A stretch of DNA of 64,000 bases from Roseibium sp. Sym1 (GTDB lineage: Bacteria > Pseudomonadota > Alphaproteobacteria > Rhizobiales > Stappiaceae), in NCBI RefSeq assembly GCF_027359675.1, contig NZ_CP114787.1, positions 1 through 64,000 on the forward strand, read 5' to 3'. How positions within the stretch are numbered: position 1 is the stretch's first letter; the number at the start of each line of letters is the position of its first letter. The position numbers and the translations under genes are program-made. Of the stretch, positions 17,011 to 27,475 are shown in pieces. Under the pieces are notes generated by a model. It saw only the letters and a list, made by a program, of their open reading frames with translations, was not told the DNA's origin and searched no databases.

Positions 17011-17772
17011 ATGCCGAGCCATTCGGTCAGTCCCGCTATTTCCGAGCTTCGAGAGCGCATCGCGCATCTTGAAGGTCCGGGGGGACGTGCGCGCCCGGTT
17101 CTGCCCTTCGGGCTGACAGACATCGACCGAAGGCTTCCGGGAGGAGGGCTGGGGCTTGGGTGTCTGCATGAGGTGGCGGGCGGCGGCAATGGCGCCGTGG
17201 ATGGGGCGGCCGCCGCGCTGTTTACGGCCGGGATCGCGGCGCGCACCAAGGGCAAGGTGCTCTGGGTGGTCACGCGGCCCGATCTTTTCGCGCCGGCGAT
17301 CGCGCAGGTCGGGCTCGTGCCCGACCGGGTAATCCATGTCGAGGCCGGCGACGAAAAGGCGCTGCTCGCCTGTTTCGAGGAAGGGCTTCGCCATGGCGGG
17401 CTCGGCGCCGTCGTCGCCGAAACTGCGCGCCTGCCCATGACCGCCTCGCGGCGCCTGCAACTGGCTGCCGAGGGCTCCAACACGATCGGCCTGGCGCTGC
17501 GCCGGTGGCGCCGGCAGACCGAGGCCGGCGATTTCGGGCAACCGACCGCCAGCATCAGCCGCTGGCGGGTCTCCGTCCTGCCGTCGCAGCCCTTGCCGGT
17601 GCCCGGTCTTGGCCGCGCCCGCTGGCTGGTCGAACTCATCCGATGCCGCGCCGGAGAAAGTGCAGATTTTGAAGTGGAGGCGTGTGATGACACGGGTCGT
17701 CTCGCTCTTCCTTCCGAGGTGGCCCACAGATCGCCTCAGAAGGAAATCGGGCGACGCATCGCCTCCGGCTGA
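17011..17772 (+). CDS. imuA: ImuA-like RecA-related accessory protein
   Basis: ImuA is a RecA-like protein that works with ImuB and DnaE2 in damage-induced mutagenesis. The N-terminal FGLTDIDRRLPGGGLGLGCL segment, followed by the HEVAG(G)GNGA region, matches the family. As usual for ImuA, the P-loop is degenerate compared with RecA. The ATG follows AAGGAGA by about eleven bases. The coding region overlaps the start of imuB by 86 bases. It is the first gene of the three-gene cassette and lies directly downstream of the LexA box. Confidence 0.88.
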   Translation: MPSHSVSPAISELRERIAHLEGPGGRARPVLPFGLTDIDRRLPGGGLGLGCLHEVAGGGNGAVDGAAAALFTAGIAARTKGKVLWVVTRPDLFAPAIAQVGLVPDRVIHVEAGDEKALLACFEEGLRHGGLGAVVAETARLPMTASRRLQLAAEGSNTIGLALRRWRRQTEAGDFGQPTASISRWRVSVLPSQPLPVPGLGRARWLVELIRCRAGESADFEVEACDDTGRLALPSEVAHRSPQKEIGRRIASG

Positions 17773-19210
17773 TGCGCCGCTCGTCATGGCCGGGCGGGCC
17801 GGCCGCCGCCGTCTGATCACCGCGCTTGATGCCAATGCCGAACGGCTTGGCGTGCGCATCGGCATGGCCGTCACCAAGGCGCAGGCTCTGGTGCCGGGAC
17901 TGATCATTGCCGATTCTGATCCCGCCGCCGAGACCGAGGGCCTGACCAAGCTGGCGCTCTGGGCGCTGAAGCGGATTTCGCCTGTCGTCATGGCCGACCC
18001 GCCGGACGGGCTGATGATCGATACGACCGGCGCCGATCATCTGCATGGCGGAGAGGCGACCATGCTTGCCGATATGATCAAGCGTTTTGCCGCTTCCGGC
18101 GTCGAAGCCCGCGCCGCGGTCGCCGATACCTGGGGCGCGGCCCATGCCGCGGCCCGGTTTGTCGCCCGGCCGGCCATCATCATTCCGCCCGGCGAGGGTG
18201 AAGCCATGCTTCGGACCCTGCCGCTGCAGGCGCTCCGGCTCGATCCCGGAACGGTGTCCGGCCTGATCACCCTCGGTTTCGAGACGGTGGGCGAGCTCCT
18301 CAAGCGGCCGCGCGCGCCTCTGGCCCTGCGGTTCGGCCCGGAGATCGGCCGAAGGCTGGACCAGGCGCTCGGCCGGATCGCCGAGCCGGTCGATCCCGTC
18401 CGGTCGCCGGAGCTGATCGAAGCGCGAAAGGTCTTCGGGGAGCCGATCGGCGCCGCCGAAACTATTGCCCGCTATATCGCCAAACTGGTCGATGCCCTTT
18501 GCGCTAAACTCGAGAAAGCCGGGCTTGGGGCCCGGCGGCTCGATCTCCTCTTTCACCGGGTCGACAACACGATGCAATTCATCCGCACCGGCATGGCCCA
18601 GCCGGTGCGCGATCCAAAACGCCTGACCCGGCTCTTCCGCGACAAGCTGGAAACCGTCGATCCGGGGTTCGGGATCGAGATCATGGTGCTGGTCGCCATC
18701 GAGACCGAGCCGGTTCGTGAAAAGCAGACGATCTCCTCCCTGGTCGAGGAACCCGAGGCGGACGTTTCCGACCTCGTCGATGTGCTCGCCAACCGGGTCG
18801 GCGATCGGATGCTTTGCCGGTTTACACCAGTGCAAAGCGATGTGCCGGAACGGTCCGTGGCGCGCATTCCGCCGCTGGCGCCGGAAACCGGGCTGACCTG
18901 GGAGGGCGACTGGCCGCGGCCGCCGCGCCTCCTGCCTCGGCCCGAGCCGGTCGAGACCATGGCGCTGCTTCCCGACCATCCGCCCGTCTGGTTCACATGG
19001 CGCGGCGTGCGCCGCCGGGTCCGCCGCGCCGACGGTCCGGAACGCATCCGTGGCGAATGGTGGAAACGCGATGCCGAACTGACGACGGTCCGGGATTATT
19101 TCCGGGTCGAGGACGAGGCGGGCGAACGCTACTGGCTCTTCCGCTCCGGAGACGGCGAGCATGAGGACAGCGGTTCGCAACGCTGGTTCCTGCACGGGAT
19201 CTTCGGATGA
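17687..19210 (+). CDS. imuB: ImuB, Y-family DNA polymerase homologue
   Basis: The ATG at 17687 ([16 protein letters not shown]) is preceded by GTGGAGG and matches the usual ImuB N-terminus, so I prefer it over an open ATG at 17609. ImuB resembles Y-family polymerases but normally lacks the acidic catalytic residues. It links DnaE2 to the beta clamp and to ImuA. The [21 protein letters not shown] stretch and the little-finger-like region ([16 protein letters not shown]) are visible. The C-terminal part is Pro/Arg-rich ([20 protein letters not shown]). The stop overlaps the dnaE2 start by four bases. Confidence 0.9.
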   Translation: MTRVVSLFLPRWPTDRLRRKSGDASPPADAPLVMAGRAGRRRLITALDANAERLGVRIGMAVTKAQALVPGLIIADSDPAAETEGLTKLALWALKRISPVVMADPPDGLMIDTTGADHLHGGEATMLADMIKRFAASGVEARAAVADTWGAAHAAARFVARPAIIIPPGEGEAMLRTLPLQALRLDPGTVSGLITLGFETVGELLKRPRAPLALRFGPEIGRRLDQALGRIAEPVDPVRSPELIEARKVFGEPIGAAETIARYIAKLVDALCAKLEKAGLGARRLDLLFHRVDNTMQFIRTGMAQPVRDPKRLTRLFRDKLETVDPGFGIEIMVLVAIETEPVREKQTISSLVEEPEADVSDLVDVLANRVGDRMLCRFTPVQSDVPERSVARIPPLAPETGLTWEGDWPRPPRLLPRPEPVETMALLPDHPPVWFTWRGVRRRVRRADGPERIRGEWWKRDAELTTVRDYFRVEDEAGERYWLFRSGDGEHEDSGSQRWFLHGIFG

Positions 19211-22200
19211 CCGGGCCGCGCTACGTCGAGCTGCAGGTCACGACGCATTTCTCGTTTCTGCGCGGCGCCAGCAGTTGCGACGAGCTCTTCGCGCGCGCCG
19301 CCGAACTTGGCATCGCGGCGCTTGGCGTCGTCGACCGCAACTCGCTGGCCGGTGTCGTCCGGGCGCTCGAAGCCTCCCGGCAGACAGGCGTCCGGCTGGT
19401 CGTCGGCTGCCGCCTCGACCTTGCCGATGCTCTGCCGGTCCTGGTCTATCCGACCGACCGGCCGGCCTATGCCCGGCTTTGCCGCCTGCTGTCGCTCGGC
19501 AAAGGCCGCGCGGGGAAGGGCAAGTGCTACCTCGAATGGGCTGACCTCGTGGTTTACGGGGAGGGGCTGATCGCGGTTCTCGTGCCGGATCGCGCCGATG
19601 ATGACTGCGCGCTGCATCTGAGACGGCTGCGGGAGGCCTTCGGCGACCGCGCCTATGTGGCGCTGACATTGCGCCGGCGTCCCAACGATCAGCTCCGCCT
19701 CTGGCAGCTCTCGAACCTGGCCGCCGCGGCACGGGTTCCGACTGTCGTCACCAATGACGTGCTCTTCCACGAGGTGGGTCGGCAGCTCATGCAGGATGTG
19801 GTGACGGCGATCCGGCACAATGTCACCATCGACGAACTCGGCCATCGCCGGGAGCGTTTCGCAGACCGCTATTTGAAACCGCCGGAAGAGATGCACCGGC
19901 TGTTCGAGCGGTATCCGGAGGCGCTTGCTCGGACCGCAGAGATTGCGGATCGCTGCAGGTTCTCGCTCGAGGAGCTGGCCTATCAATATCCGGAGGAGAA
20001 GCTCTATCCCGACCTGACCCCGCAACAGGCGCTCGAAAAGCTCACCTGGGAGGGCGCGGCTGAGCGCTATCCCGAGGGCCTGCCCGACAAGGTGCGGTCC
20101 AATCTCAATCACGAGCTGGCGCTGATCGAGAAGCTGGACTACGCGCCGTATTTCCTGACCGTGAACGCGATCGTGCGCTTCGCCCGCTCCAAGGATATTC
20201 TCTGCCAGGGCAGGGGATCGGCCGCCAATTCGGCCGTCTGCTATGTCCTCGGTGTCACCTCCGTCGACCCCGACCGCAACGACCTGCTCTTCGAACGTTT
20301 CGTGTCGGAGGAGCGGCGCGAGCCGCCTGATATCGATGTCGATTTCGAGCATGAGCGCCGCGAGGAGGTTATCCAGTGGGTCTACCAGACCTATGGGCGC
20401 GAACGGGCTGCGCTCTGTTCCACCGTTATCCGCTACCGCTCCAAGGGTGCGCTGCGCGATGTCGGCAAGGCGCTCGGCCTGACTGAGGATTTGACCAAGA
20501 CGCTCTCGTCGCAAGTCTGGGGCTGGTCGGAGGGCGTTGAGCAGAAGCACGCCGAGGAGCTGAACCTCAACATGGGCGACCGGCGGCTGCGCCTTGCTAT
20601 GGAACTCGCCCACCAACTCGTCGGCACTCCGCGCCATCTCTCCCAGCATCCCGGTGGCTTCGTACTGACCCACGACCGGCTCGACGAGCTGGTGCCGATC
20701 GAACCGGCGGCCATGGAGGACCGGCAGGTCATCGAATGGGACAAGGACGACATCGATGTTCTGAAATTCATGAAGGTCGACGTGCTGGCGCTCGGCATGC
20801 TCTCCTGCATGCGCCGCGCCTTCGACCTACTCGCCGCGCACAAGGATATCCGGCTCGATCTCGCGACGATCCCGGCCGAGGATCCGCGCACCTATGCGAT
20901 GATCCGCAAGGCCGACACGCTCGGCACCTTCCAGATCGAAAGCCGGGCCCAGATGGCGATGCTGCCGCGCATCAAGCCGCGCACCTTCTACGATCTCGTC
21001 ATCGAGGTCGCCATCGTCCGGCCCGGACCGATCCAGGGCGATATGGTCCATCCCTATCTGCGCCGCCGCGAGGGTAAGGAAGAGGTGACCTTTCCGAAGC
21101 CGGAGCTCGAGGCGGTGCTCGGGAAGACGCTTGGTGTGCCCCTGTTTCAGGAACAAGCCATGCGCGTCGCGATCGAATGCGCGGGCTTTAGCGCCGGCGA
21201 GGCCGATCAGCTCCGCCGCGCCATGGCGACCTTCAAGCACACCGGCGGTGTCTCGAAGTTCGGCACCAAACTGATCGAGGGTATGGTCGGTAACGGCTAT
21301 GACCGCGAGTTCGCGGAACGCACCTTCAAGCAGCTCGAGGGCTTCGGTTCTTATGGTTTCCCTGAAAGCCACGCGGCTTCCTTCGCACTGATCGCCTATG
21401 CCTCCTCCTGGATGAAATGCTGGCACCCGGATGCCTTTTGCTGCGCGCTTCTGAATGCCCAGCCGATGGGCTTTTATGCACCGGCCCAGATCGTCCGCGA
21501 TGCGCGCGATCATGGTGTCGAGGTCCGTCCGGTCTCCATCAATGCGAGCCGCTGGGACTGCACGCTCGAACCCAACGATGATGACCACAGCCGTTTCGCT
21601 GTCCGTCTGGGACTGCGTTTGGTGAAGGGTCTGGGCAATGCGGAAGCGGCGCGTTTGGTCTCTTGCCGCGAGGATCACGAGTTCGTCTCGGTCGACGATC
21701 TCTGGCGCCGCGCAGGCGTTCCAGCCGCCGCCCTGATCGAACTCGCAGAAGCCGATGCGTTCAGGCCGTCACTTGGCCTCGCCCGGCGCGAGGCGCTCTG
21801 GGCCATCAAGGCGCTACGGGACGAACCGCTGCCGCTCTTCGCCGCCGCGGCCAATCGCGAGGCCGGCATTATCCCCGAGCAGGCCGAACCGACAGTTTCC
21901 CTAAAGCCGATGGAAGCGGGCCGGGAGGTGGTCGAGGATTACGGGCATGTGGGCTTGAGCCTGCGCCGCCACCCGGTTGCCTTCCTCCGGGCCGATCTGT
22001 CCCGCCGCCGGTTCGTGACCTGTGCGGAAGCGGTCGCCTTGCGCGACAGCCGCTGGGTCAATGTCGCCGGCCTGGTCCTGGTGCGCCAACGGCCAGGGTC
22101 GGCCAAGGGGGTCATGTTCATCACCCTTGAGGACGAAACAACGGTCGCCAATCTCGTCGTTTGGTCCAAGGTCTTCGAGAAATACCGGCGTACCGTGCTC

Positions 22201-22467
22201 GGCTCGGGCATGCTCGGCGTCAAAGGACGGGTTCAGCGGGAAGGCGAGGTGGTCCATATCGTCGCCCGCGAGCTGATCGATCTGTCTTCAGAGCTTGCGA
22301 GTGTGGGAACTCGCAACGAGGCCTTCCCGCTCCCGCATGGGCGCGGCGACGAGTTTCATCATGGGTCGCCGGCGCCAGATCCGCGCGGGATGCCTAAGCC
22401 GAGGGACATGTTCGACCCCTATGGCCATATCGACGAGATCAAGGTGAAGACGCGGGACTTTCGATGA
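19207..22467 (+). CDS. dnaE2: DnaE2, error-prone DNA polymerase III alpha-type subunit, 1086 aa
   Basis: DnaE2 is the catalytic polymerase of the ImuABC mutasome. Its order is PHP domain ([18 protein letters not shown] at the N-terminus), the C-family polymerase core ([34 protein letters not shown] with catalytic Asp residues, and [20 protein letters not shown]), and a C-terminal OB-fold ([20 protein letters not shown]). The length is normal for the family and shorter than DnaE1. The gene overlaps imuB by four bases. The operon end faces a convergent membrane-protein gene 91 bases away. Confidence 0.93.
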   Translation: MTGPRYVELQVTTHFSFLRGASSCDELFARAAELGIAALGVVDRNSLAGVVRALEASRQTGVRLVVGCRLDLADALPVLVYPTDRPAYARLCRLLSLGKGRAGKGKCYLEWADLVVYGEGLIAVLVPDRADDDCALHLRRLREAFGDRAYVALTLRRRPNDQLRLWQLSNLAAAARVPTVVTNDVLFHEVGRQLMQDVVTAIRHNVTIDELGHRRERFADRYLKPPEEMHRLFERYPEALARTAEIADRCRFSLEELAYQYPEEKLYPDLTPQQALEKLTWEGAAERYPEGLPDKVRSNLNHELALIEKLDYAPYFLTVNAIVRFARSKDILCQGRGSAANSAVCYVLGVTSVDPDRNDLLFERFVSEERREPPDIDVDFEHERREEVIQWVYQTYGRERAALCSTVIRYRSKGALRDVGKALGLTEDLTKTLSSQVWGWSEGVEQKHAEELNLNMGDRRLRLAMELAHQLVGTPRHLSQHPGGFVLTHDRLDELVPIEPAAMEDRQVIEWDKDDIDVLKFMKVDVLALGMLSCMRRAFDLLAAHKDIRLDLATIPAEDPRTYAMIRKADTLGTFQIESRAQMAMLPRIKPRTFYDLVIEVAIVRPGPIQGDMVHPYLRRREGKEEVTFPKPELEAVLGKTLGVPLFQEQAMRVAIECAGFSAGEADQLRRAMATFKHTGGVSKFGTKLIEGMVGNGYDREFAERTFKQLEGFGSYGFPESHAASFALIAYASSWMKCWHPDAFCCALLNAQPMGFYAPAQIVRDARDHGVEVRPVSINASRWDCTLEPNDDDHSRFAVRLGLRLVKGLGNAEAARLVSCREDHEFVSVDDLWRRAGVPAAALIELAEADAFRPSLGLARREALWAIKALRDEPLPLFAAAANREAGIIPEQAEPTVSLKPMEAGREVVEDYGHVGLSLRRHPVAFLRADLSRRRFVTCAEAVALRDSRWVNVAGLVLVRQRPGSAKGVMFITLEDETTVANLVVWSKVFEKYRRTVLGSGMLGVKGRVQREGEVVHIVARELIDLSSELASVGTRNEAFPLPHGRGDEFHHGSPAPDPRGMPKPRDMFDPYGHIDEIKVKTRDFR

Positions 22468-22558
22468 TGCGCAAGGCGGAGCGGCTCTCTGTTGTGTCTT
22501 TCGTTGATCGAACTCGAGCGCGCCGCATTCTGCCACATAGTGAACTGGCCTCTATTGA

Positions 22559-23968
22559 TCAGGAGGATCCACTCTGCTGGCCGGAGTTCCAAATCAACAA
22601 TGCGGTGTACGCGCCCAGAAGCGACGAAACGATACCGAGGGCAATTAACGCTGAAGACATCGCCGTCCCATACGTCTGAATGTTGATGAACAGGGCCAAG
22701 CCAGCGGGAAGCACGACGGTCGCAGATATTACTGCGGCTCGTCCAAGAAAACCTGGGAAGATGCCGATCCATGGCTCGCTGATGGAGCGTGGGTCGATCT
22801 GCTCCGAGGCCAACAATCTGCGCAACTCAACCAGTTGCGTAGCGAAGAAGGCCTGTAAGGCCAGGACCGCTGAGACGACCCAGAAGCCGATATCACCAAT
22901 AGGAATTGATGCTCCAAACACAGAGATCCGGTCAGGATTGCGGGCAAGATCGCTCTGCACAACGATATGCAGATCATTCAGGCGCAGCGTTTCGCGACCA
23001 TTTTCCGCGTAACGGCTGAGAGCGGGAAATGCGAGCTCGAATTCAGCATCGCTCCAGCCGGCAACAGCGCTCGTTCTCTCTTCGTAGAAGGCTCGAAACG
23101 CCATTCTTGCAGAAGACGTTTCCTCTTGGGCATTAACAGGAATGGCGATGGTATCTGTGTCTCCGCGCCCGTCGCCCCTCGAAAGCAAGGTGCTTGAGAA
23201 CAAGACGGCGTTATATCTCAGATGACCGTCAGATCGACACCACCAGTTCTCAACTCCGCACTTAAGATCAGTGTAGCTTCCGCTGCTGGTATCCACTCCC
23301 GTGAGTTTTAGAACGACCTCGCTAAATCCACTATCAAAGGGAATATCCTCTCTGATGTTCAGGATTTCATCAAACCAGCGATCAGAAGCTTCATCGATGT
23401 CTTCGGCAAAATATAGTCGGCGATAGCGCAGCCTTCGCGGAAACGGCGGCGGATCGAGAGAAATCGACTTCACGGTAATCCGACCAAGGTCGTTCCAGAA
23501 GTCCTTGAATTGCGCAATGTTTGCTGGCATCGCGAGATGGATTTCCCGCTTTCCTCCGGACTGGTCGATACGCCTCGCCTGTTCTCTCAGAGCGTCTAGA
23601 GTGCCAGGAAGTGGCAAGACGGACCAGGGCTCCACGCTTTTTGCCACCAATCCCGGGTTCTTGTAGGCGTCGATATGGTCGGACCCATGATCCTGAGGTG
23701 CAAAAACGAGCGGTTTGTCCAGAAGCACCGGAGACGATCCAAAACCGGTAGTGCTGCTCGCCCATTCTGACAACCAGACCGCGCTCGTGTCCCACGTGGA
23801 TGCCAGGGAGCGAACCTGCTGGAGTTCAGTGTCAACTGCCTCAAGATCATTGCCGTCGAAACCCCAGATTGACGCGAGCGTGACGAAGCAGACAAGAGCG
23901 ATGTTGCGCTGAGAGGAGCGAATTGCCTTCAGCAACTCGTTGATCTTGTCGTAAATGGGCTCGGACAT
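22559..23968 (-). CDS. hypothetical multi-pass membrane protein, 469 aa
   Basis: I do not recognise the family. One transmembrane helix lies at residues ~22-38 (NIALVCFVTLASIWGF). A large loop of about 300 residues follows, then three helices near the C-terminus (IGFWVVSAVLALQAFFA, LGRAAVISATVVLPAGLALF, LIALGIVSSLLGAYTALLIW). This gives one N-terminal helix and three C-terminal helices flanking a probable periplasmic domain. No catalytic motif is obvious. It is a single gene with no clear operon partner, convergent with dnaE2. Its use of A/T-ending codons is higher than in the mutasome cassette, suggesting a separate origin. Confidence 0.6.
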   Translation of the reverse strand: MSEPIYDKINELLKAIRSSQRNIALVCFVTLASIWGFDGNDLEAVDTELQQVRSLASTWDTSAVWLSEWASSTTGFGSSPVLLDKPLVFAPQDHGSDHIDAYKNPGLVAKSVEPWSVLPLPGTLDALREQARRIDQSGGKREIHLAMPANIAQFKDFWNDLGRITVKSISLDPPPFPRRLRYRRLYFAEDIDEASDRWFDEILNIREDIPFDSGFSEVVLKLTGVDTSSGSYTDLKCGVENWWCRSDGHLRYNAVLFSSTLLSRGDGRGDTDTIAIPVNAQEETSSARMAFRAFYEERTSAVAGWSDAEFELAFPALSRYAENGRETLRLNDLHIVVQSDLARNPDRISVFGASIPIGDIGFWVVSAVLALQAFFATQLVELRRLLASEQIDPRSISEPWIGIFPGFLGRAAVISATVVLPAGLALFINIQTYGTAMSSALIALGIVSSLLGAYTALLIWNSGQQSGSS

Positions 23969-24469
23969 GTGGGAACTACTGGATCCGTCGATTAAAATGC
24001 CTTGGGCTCTACAAACAAAGCTGCCTCAAGCATCCATTGTGTAGGACCATGATTGCCACTCTAGCAATATTGAGCCGAGCCGTCCTCCAGGACGCCATTC
24101 CAGAAAACACCTCGCGGGTCGGAATTTCCCGGTTCTCGAAGTCTGTCGCTATCACCGAAGCACTGCTGCGGTTCGCGACATCGTAGGGGTGACGGTCTGT
24201 GCGGGTGGAATTGCCGCCGGCTTCGAGGATCGGAAGCGTTCCAGCGAGATGATCCTAAGGGTTGATAATGTGATACATCGCAGAATGTGCATGTCGGCTC
24301 GCCACCGCGCGGTATACATGTGACGCCAGCCTATGGGAGGCAAACAGGTGCCGCTCCCGGTTGACGCACCCTATGTCGATCACATCCAGTCATTATATCA
24401 TTTGATTAGGTACGGTGTTTCTGCGCGAAATGTTATGGTTGAGTATTGATTTCATAGGGAGGGTCGAGT
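23969..24469. other. 500-base intergenic region without a recognisable gene
   Basis: No convincing coding sequence, RNA gene or repeat was found. The part nearest the LysR gene contains an AGGGAGGG ribosome site just before the TTG start. Short open frames here lack ribosome sites and coding character. The region may hold degraded remnants of earlier genes and the LysR promoter. Confidence 0.35.
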
Positions 24470-25381
24470 TTGCATCTGAATCCGAGGCAACTTGAAGCGT
24501 TTCGGGCGGTCATGATGACGGGAAGCATGACCATCGCCGCCGAACTGCTGCAGATTACCCAGCCAGCCGTCAGCCGCTTGGTGAAGGATCTCGAAAAAGA
24601 ACTGAAGTTTCGATTGTTTCGACGCGACCGTAACCGGCTCATACCGACCCAAGAAGGTACAACGCTCTTTGCAGAGGTCGACAGGTATTACTTTGGCATT
24701 GATCGGATTGCGAAGATTGCAACGGAACTCCAGACAACCAGAGCTGGTTCGCTGCGAATTGCAGCTATGGGAGGGCTTTCGCTCAGTTGTATCCCCGAAG
24801 CGATAAGCCGATTTCGTGAAGGCAGATCTGCGGTCAATGTAACGGTCGAAAGCCTAAACTCCGTCTCAATACTGGAACTCGTCGCAGGGCGGCATTTCGA
24901 TGTGGGCTTTGCGCAAGTTGGCGGCGAATTTCCTGGAGTTGATCTTAAACCGTTGCCGCCGGTCGAAGCGGTATGCGTCGCTCCGGCAGAATATGACATA
25001 GCCACAAAGCCGAGCATTGAGATTGAGGACTTGAAGGATCTTCCATTTATTTCTCTGGGAAAGAACAGCCCTTTTCGCCTCCGGGTGGATCAGGCGTTCG
25101 AAGTTGCGGGGGTCTCCCGACAACTCCTTCTCGAGACGTCACTGTCTGCAAGCGTGATAGGTCTTGTCGCGTCGGGGCTAGGCGTTTCCATAGTCGATCC
25201 TTTCACAGCGGCGACGTTTGCCAATGGCCGGTTTGCAATTCGACCGTTCAGCCCGCGACTAACCTTTGATGTTTCGGTCATTACGCCAAGCCATTTCCAA
25301 AATTCGAAGCTTTGCGATGAGTTCTCCAATATTATGAGAGGCTTGTTTAGGGCAATGGAAGCGTCTCCTGTCGGCGCGTAA
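24470..25381 (+). CDS. LysR-family transcriptional regulator
   Basis: The N-terminal winged helix (LNPRQLEAFRAVMMTGSMTI, then AAELLQITQPAVSRLVKDLE) is the LysR DNA-binding domain. A LysR substrate domain of two lobes follows. The start is a TTG supported by GGAGGG six to seven bases upstream. The length (303 aa) is normal. It lies 280 bases upstream of, and on the same strand as, the ABC-transporter/lyase operon. The likeliest target is that operon, with the transported compound or a breakdown product as inducer; this is inferred from position. Confidence 0.9.
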   Translation: MHLNPRQLEAFRAVMMTGSMTIAAELLQITQPAVSRLVKDLEKELKFRLFRRDRNRLIPTQEGTTLFAEVDRYYFGIDRIAKIATELQTTRAGSLRIAAMGGLSLSCIPEAISRFREGRSAVNVTVESLNSVSILELVAGRHFDVGFAQVGGEFPGVDLKPLPPVEAVCVAPAEYDIATKPSIEIEDLKDLPFISLGKNSPFRLRVDQAFEVAGVSRQLLLETSLSASVIGLVASGLGVSIVDPFTAATFANGRFAIRPFSPRLTFDVSVITPSHFQNSKLCDEFSNIMRGLFRAMEASPVGA

Positions 25382-25661
25382 GCTCCACCCGTCAGGCTGA
25401 TGCAGACGTGGCGGATGAGCATTTCGTCTGCACTGCACTGCACTGCTCAGCGAGATTATCGGGCCAGTCCGCGGACCTACTCAGCAGTTCAAATCGAGAT
25501 CGGAAACGCGGCCGTCATGCGTCGATGTCGCCCCATTCGAACGGATTTCTGCATAATATTATGTTATGTCCTGAACACTCTACGTACAGTTGCCTAATAC
25601 CTTGCCTGCCCACAAAATGACATTGTTGTGACAGGCGCAATCAGGGAGGAAGCCAGCGACC
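25382..25661 (+). promoter_or_regulatory. upstream region of the ABC transporter / lyase operon
   Basis: No gene is seen. It contains a short tandem run of CTGCA units (about 25429-25444) and an AT-rich stretch near 25550-25567 that could hold the promoter -10 region. A GGGAGGAAG ribosome site precedes the first permease gene. A LysR binding site (T-N11-A type) is expected here, but I could not single one out. Confidence 0.35.
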
Positions 25662-26582
25662 ATGGTGAATTACATCCTCAGACGCCTGCTGATGCTCGTG
25701 CCAATGCTGCTCGGCGTATCGATCGCCGTTTTCTTGGTCCTTCACCTTATTCCGGGTGATCCCGCCAGGATGGCCGCCGGGCCGGATGCTTCGGCGTCCG
25801 ACATCGAGCAGATCCGGGTGAACTACGGCCTCGATAAACCTTTGCCCGTCCAATACGCAATTTATCTCGGCAAACTCCTCCAGGGCGATCTTGGAACTTC
25901 GTTTCGGACCCTTGCGCCGGTGTCGGAAGGTATCGCCCGAACTTTTCCTGCGACCTTGGAGCTGACGATCGCGGGGATGGCAATCGCGGTCTTATTGGGT
26001 GTTCCCCTCGGTATCTATTCCTCGCTTCATCCGCGCGGGCCTGCTGACCGAATTGTCACCAGCATCGCGGTGCTGGGCATCTCCACACCCGGGTTCTTCC
26101 TGGGCCTCGTCCTGATGTTCGTGTTCTCATTGCAATTAGGGTTGCTACCGCCGACAGGCCGCGGAAGTCTGGCCCATCTCGTGCTCCCCGCCGTGACGCT
26201 GGGTTTGCCGTATGTCGCAACGTTTGCCCGTTTGACCCGCTCGACCATGCTCGACGTCTTGTCCGAGGATTTCATTCGGACGGCGAGAGCCAAAGGTCTC
26301 TCTTGGCGCAAGGTCACCTACCGTCATGCGTTACGGAATGCGGCCATTCCGATCGTCACAGTCCTCGGCCTCGATTTCGGCCGTCTCCTTGGTGGCGCGG
26401 TGATCGTGGAATCCGTTTTCGCCTGGCCGGGTATGGGCCGCTACATGGTCGAGGCGATCCTGGCGCGCGACATCTATGTCGTACAGGGAACGATTCTCGC
26501 GTTCGCGGCCGCGGTTGTCATCGTCAATCTAATCGTGGACTTGATCTATGGCGTTCTCGACCCTCGTATCACCTATGCGTAA
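25662..26582 (+). CDS. oligopeptide/dipeptide-type ABC transporter permease (DppB-like)
   Basis: The N-terminus MVNYILRRLLMLVPMLLGVS is the standard DppB/OppB signature of the first membrane helix. The GDPARMAAG motif and the EAA loop (ARAKGLSWRKVTYRHALRNA), which contacts the ATPase, follow. There are about six membrane helices. It forms the inner-membrane pore with the downstream permease. The last bases overlap the next gene. The transported solute cannot be read from the sequence: this family carries peptides, but also opines, nickel, glutathione and chelators. Confidence 0.9.
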   Translation: MVNYILRRLLMLVPMLLGVSIAVFLVLHLIPGDPARMAAGPDASASDIEQIRVNYGLDKPLPVQYAIYLGKLLQGDLGTSFRTLAPVSEGIARTFPATLELTIAGMAIAVLLGVPLGIYSSLHPRGPADRIVTSIAVLGISTPGFFLGLVLMFVFSLQLGLLPPTGRGSLAHLVLPAVTLGLPYVATFARLTRSTMLDVLSEDFIRTARAKGLSWRKVTYRHALRNAAIPIVTVLGLDFGRLLGGAVIVESVFAWPGMGRYMVEAILARDIYVVQGTILAFAAAVVIVNLIVDLIYGVLDPRITYA

Positions 26583-27438
26583 GCAAGAGAACGCGCCGAG
26601 CTTCTTCGGCTATCTTGTCCATCGCAAGAATTATGTTGCGCTCGCGGCCTGTGCTGTTGTCGCAGCTCTTGTGGTCGCCGCTCTATGCGCGCCATGGCTT
26701 TACAGCTGGGAAACGGCGACGCGAGTCGACCTCCTCAACTCATTAGAGCCGCCTTCCTTAAGCCATCCGCTCGGAACGGATGAACTTGGAAGAGATCTAC
26801 TTGCCCGGGTCGTTTGGGGCGCGAGGATCACTTTGCTCGTCGCCTTGTTGGCGGTCACAATTGCCATGGTGGCCGGTGTCATAATCGGTGGGCTTTGCGG
26901 TTATTTCGAAAACTGGTTCACCGGCATCGTGATGCGTCTGATCGACTCGCTCATCGCCTTTCCGCGAGCGTTGTTCGCAATCGTCATCGTGACGATCCTC
27001 GGGCCCGGCGTCGTCAGCCTGACGCTCGCCATTGGCATTTCGACCATCCCGGCCAACGTCCGCTTGTTTCGCGGACCGGTACTCGCGTTGAAGCACCGGC
27101 AGTTCACGATGGCTGCCAAGTCGCTCGGCGCCCGGGATCTGAACATTCTGTTCTCCCACATCCTGCCCAATACGACGTCCTTGGTGATCGTACAGGGAAC
27201 GCTCTCGCTGGCGGAAGCGATCCTGATCGGCTCCGGATTGAGTTTCCTGGGATTGGGACCACAACCGCCGATCCCGGAATGGGGTGCGATGATCGCTGGA
27301 TCTCGGGCGCAATTCACGTTGCACCCACACGTGATCTTCGCGCCGGGCCTTGCTCTGTTTCTGGTCATCTTGAGTTTCGACCTCATCGGCGACGCGCTTC
27401 GCGACTACATCGATCCGCGTTCGCGAAAGGCCCTTTGA
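26575..27438 (+). CDS. oligopeptide/dipeptide-type ABC transporter permease (DppC-like)
   Basis: This is the second permease of the importer. It has an OppC-type N-terminal segment, the HPLGTDELGRDLLARVVWGA motif typical of DppC/OppC, and an EAA loop (AAKSLGARDLNILFSHILPN). I chose ATG 26575 because it overlaps the end of the first permease by eight bases and leaves a normal N-terminus. An in-frame ATG at 26548 is possible. It is followed 37 bases later by the binding-protein gene. Confidence 0.9.
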   Translation: MRKQENAPSFFGYLVHRKNYVALAACAVVAALVVAALCAPWLYSWETATRVDLLNSLEPPSLSHPLGTDELGRDLLARVVWGARITLLVALLAVTIAMVAGVIIGGLCGYFENWFTGIVMRLIDSLIAFPRALFAIVIVTILGPGVVSLTLAIGISTIPANVRLFRGPVLALKHRQFTMAAKSLGARDLNILFSHILPNTTSLVIVQGTLSLAEAILIGSGLSFLGLGPQPPIPEWGAMIAGSRAQFTLHPHVIFAPGLALFLVILSFDLIGDALRDYIDPRSRKAL

Positions 27439-27475
27439 TCCGCAAAGCCAAACTCGAAACGAAAGGGGAGTAACA

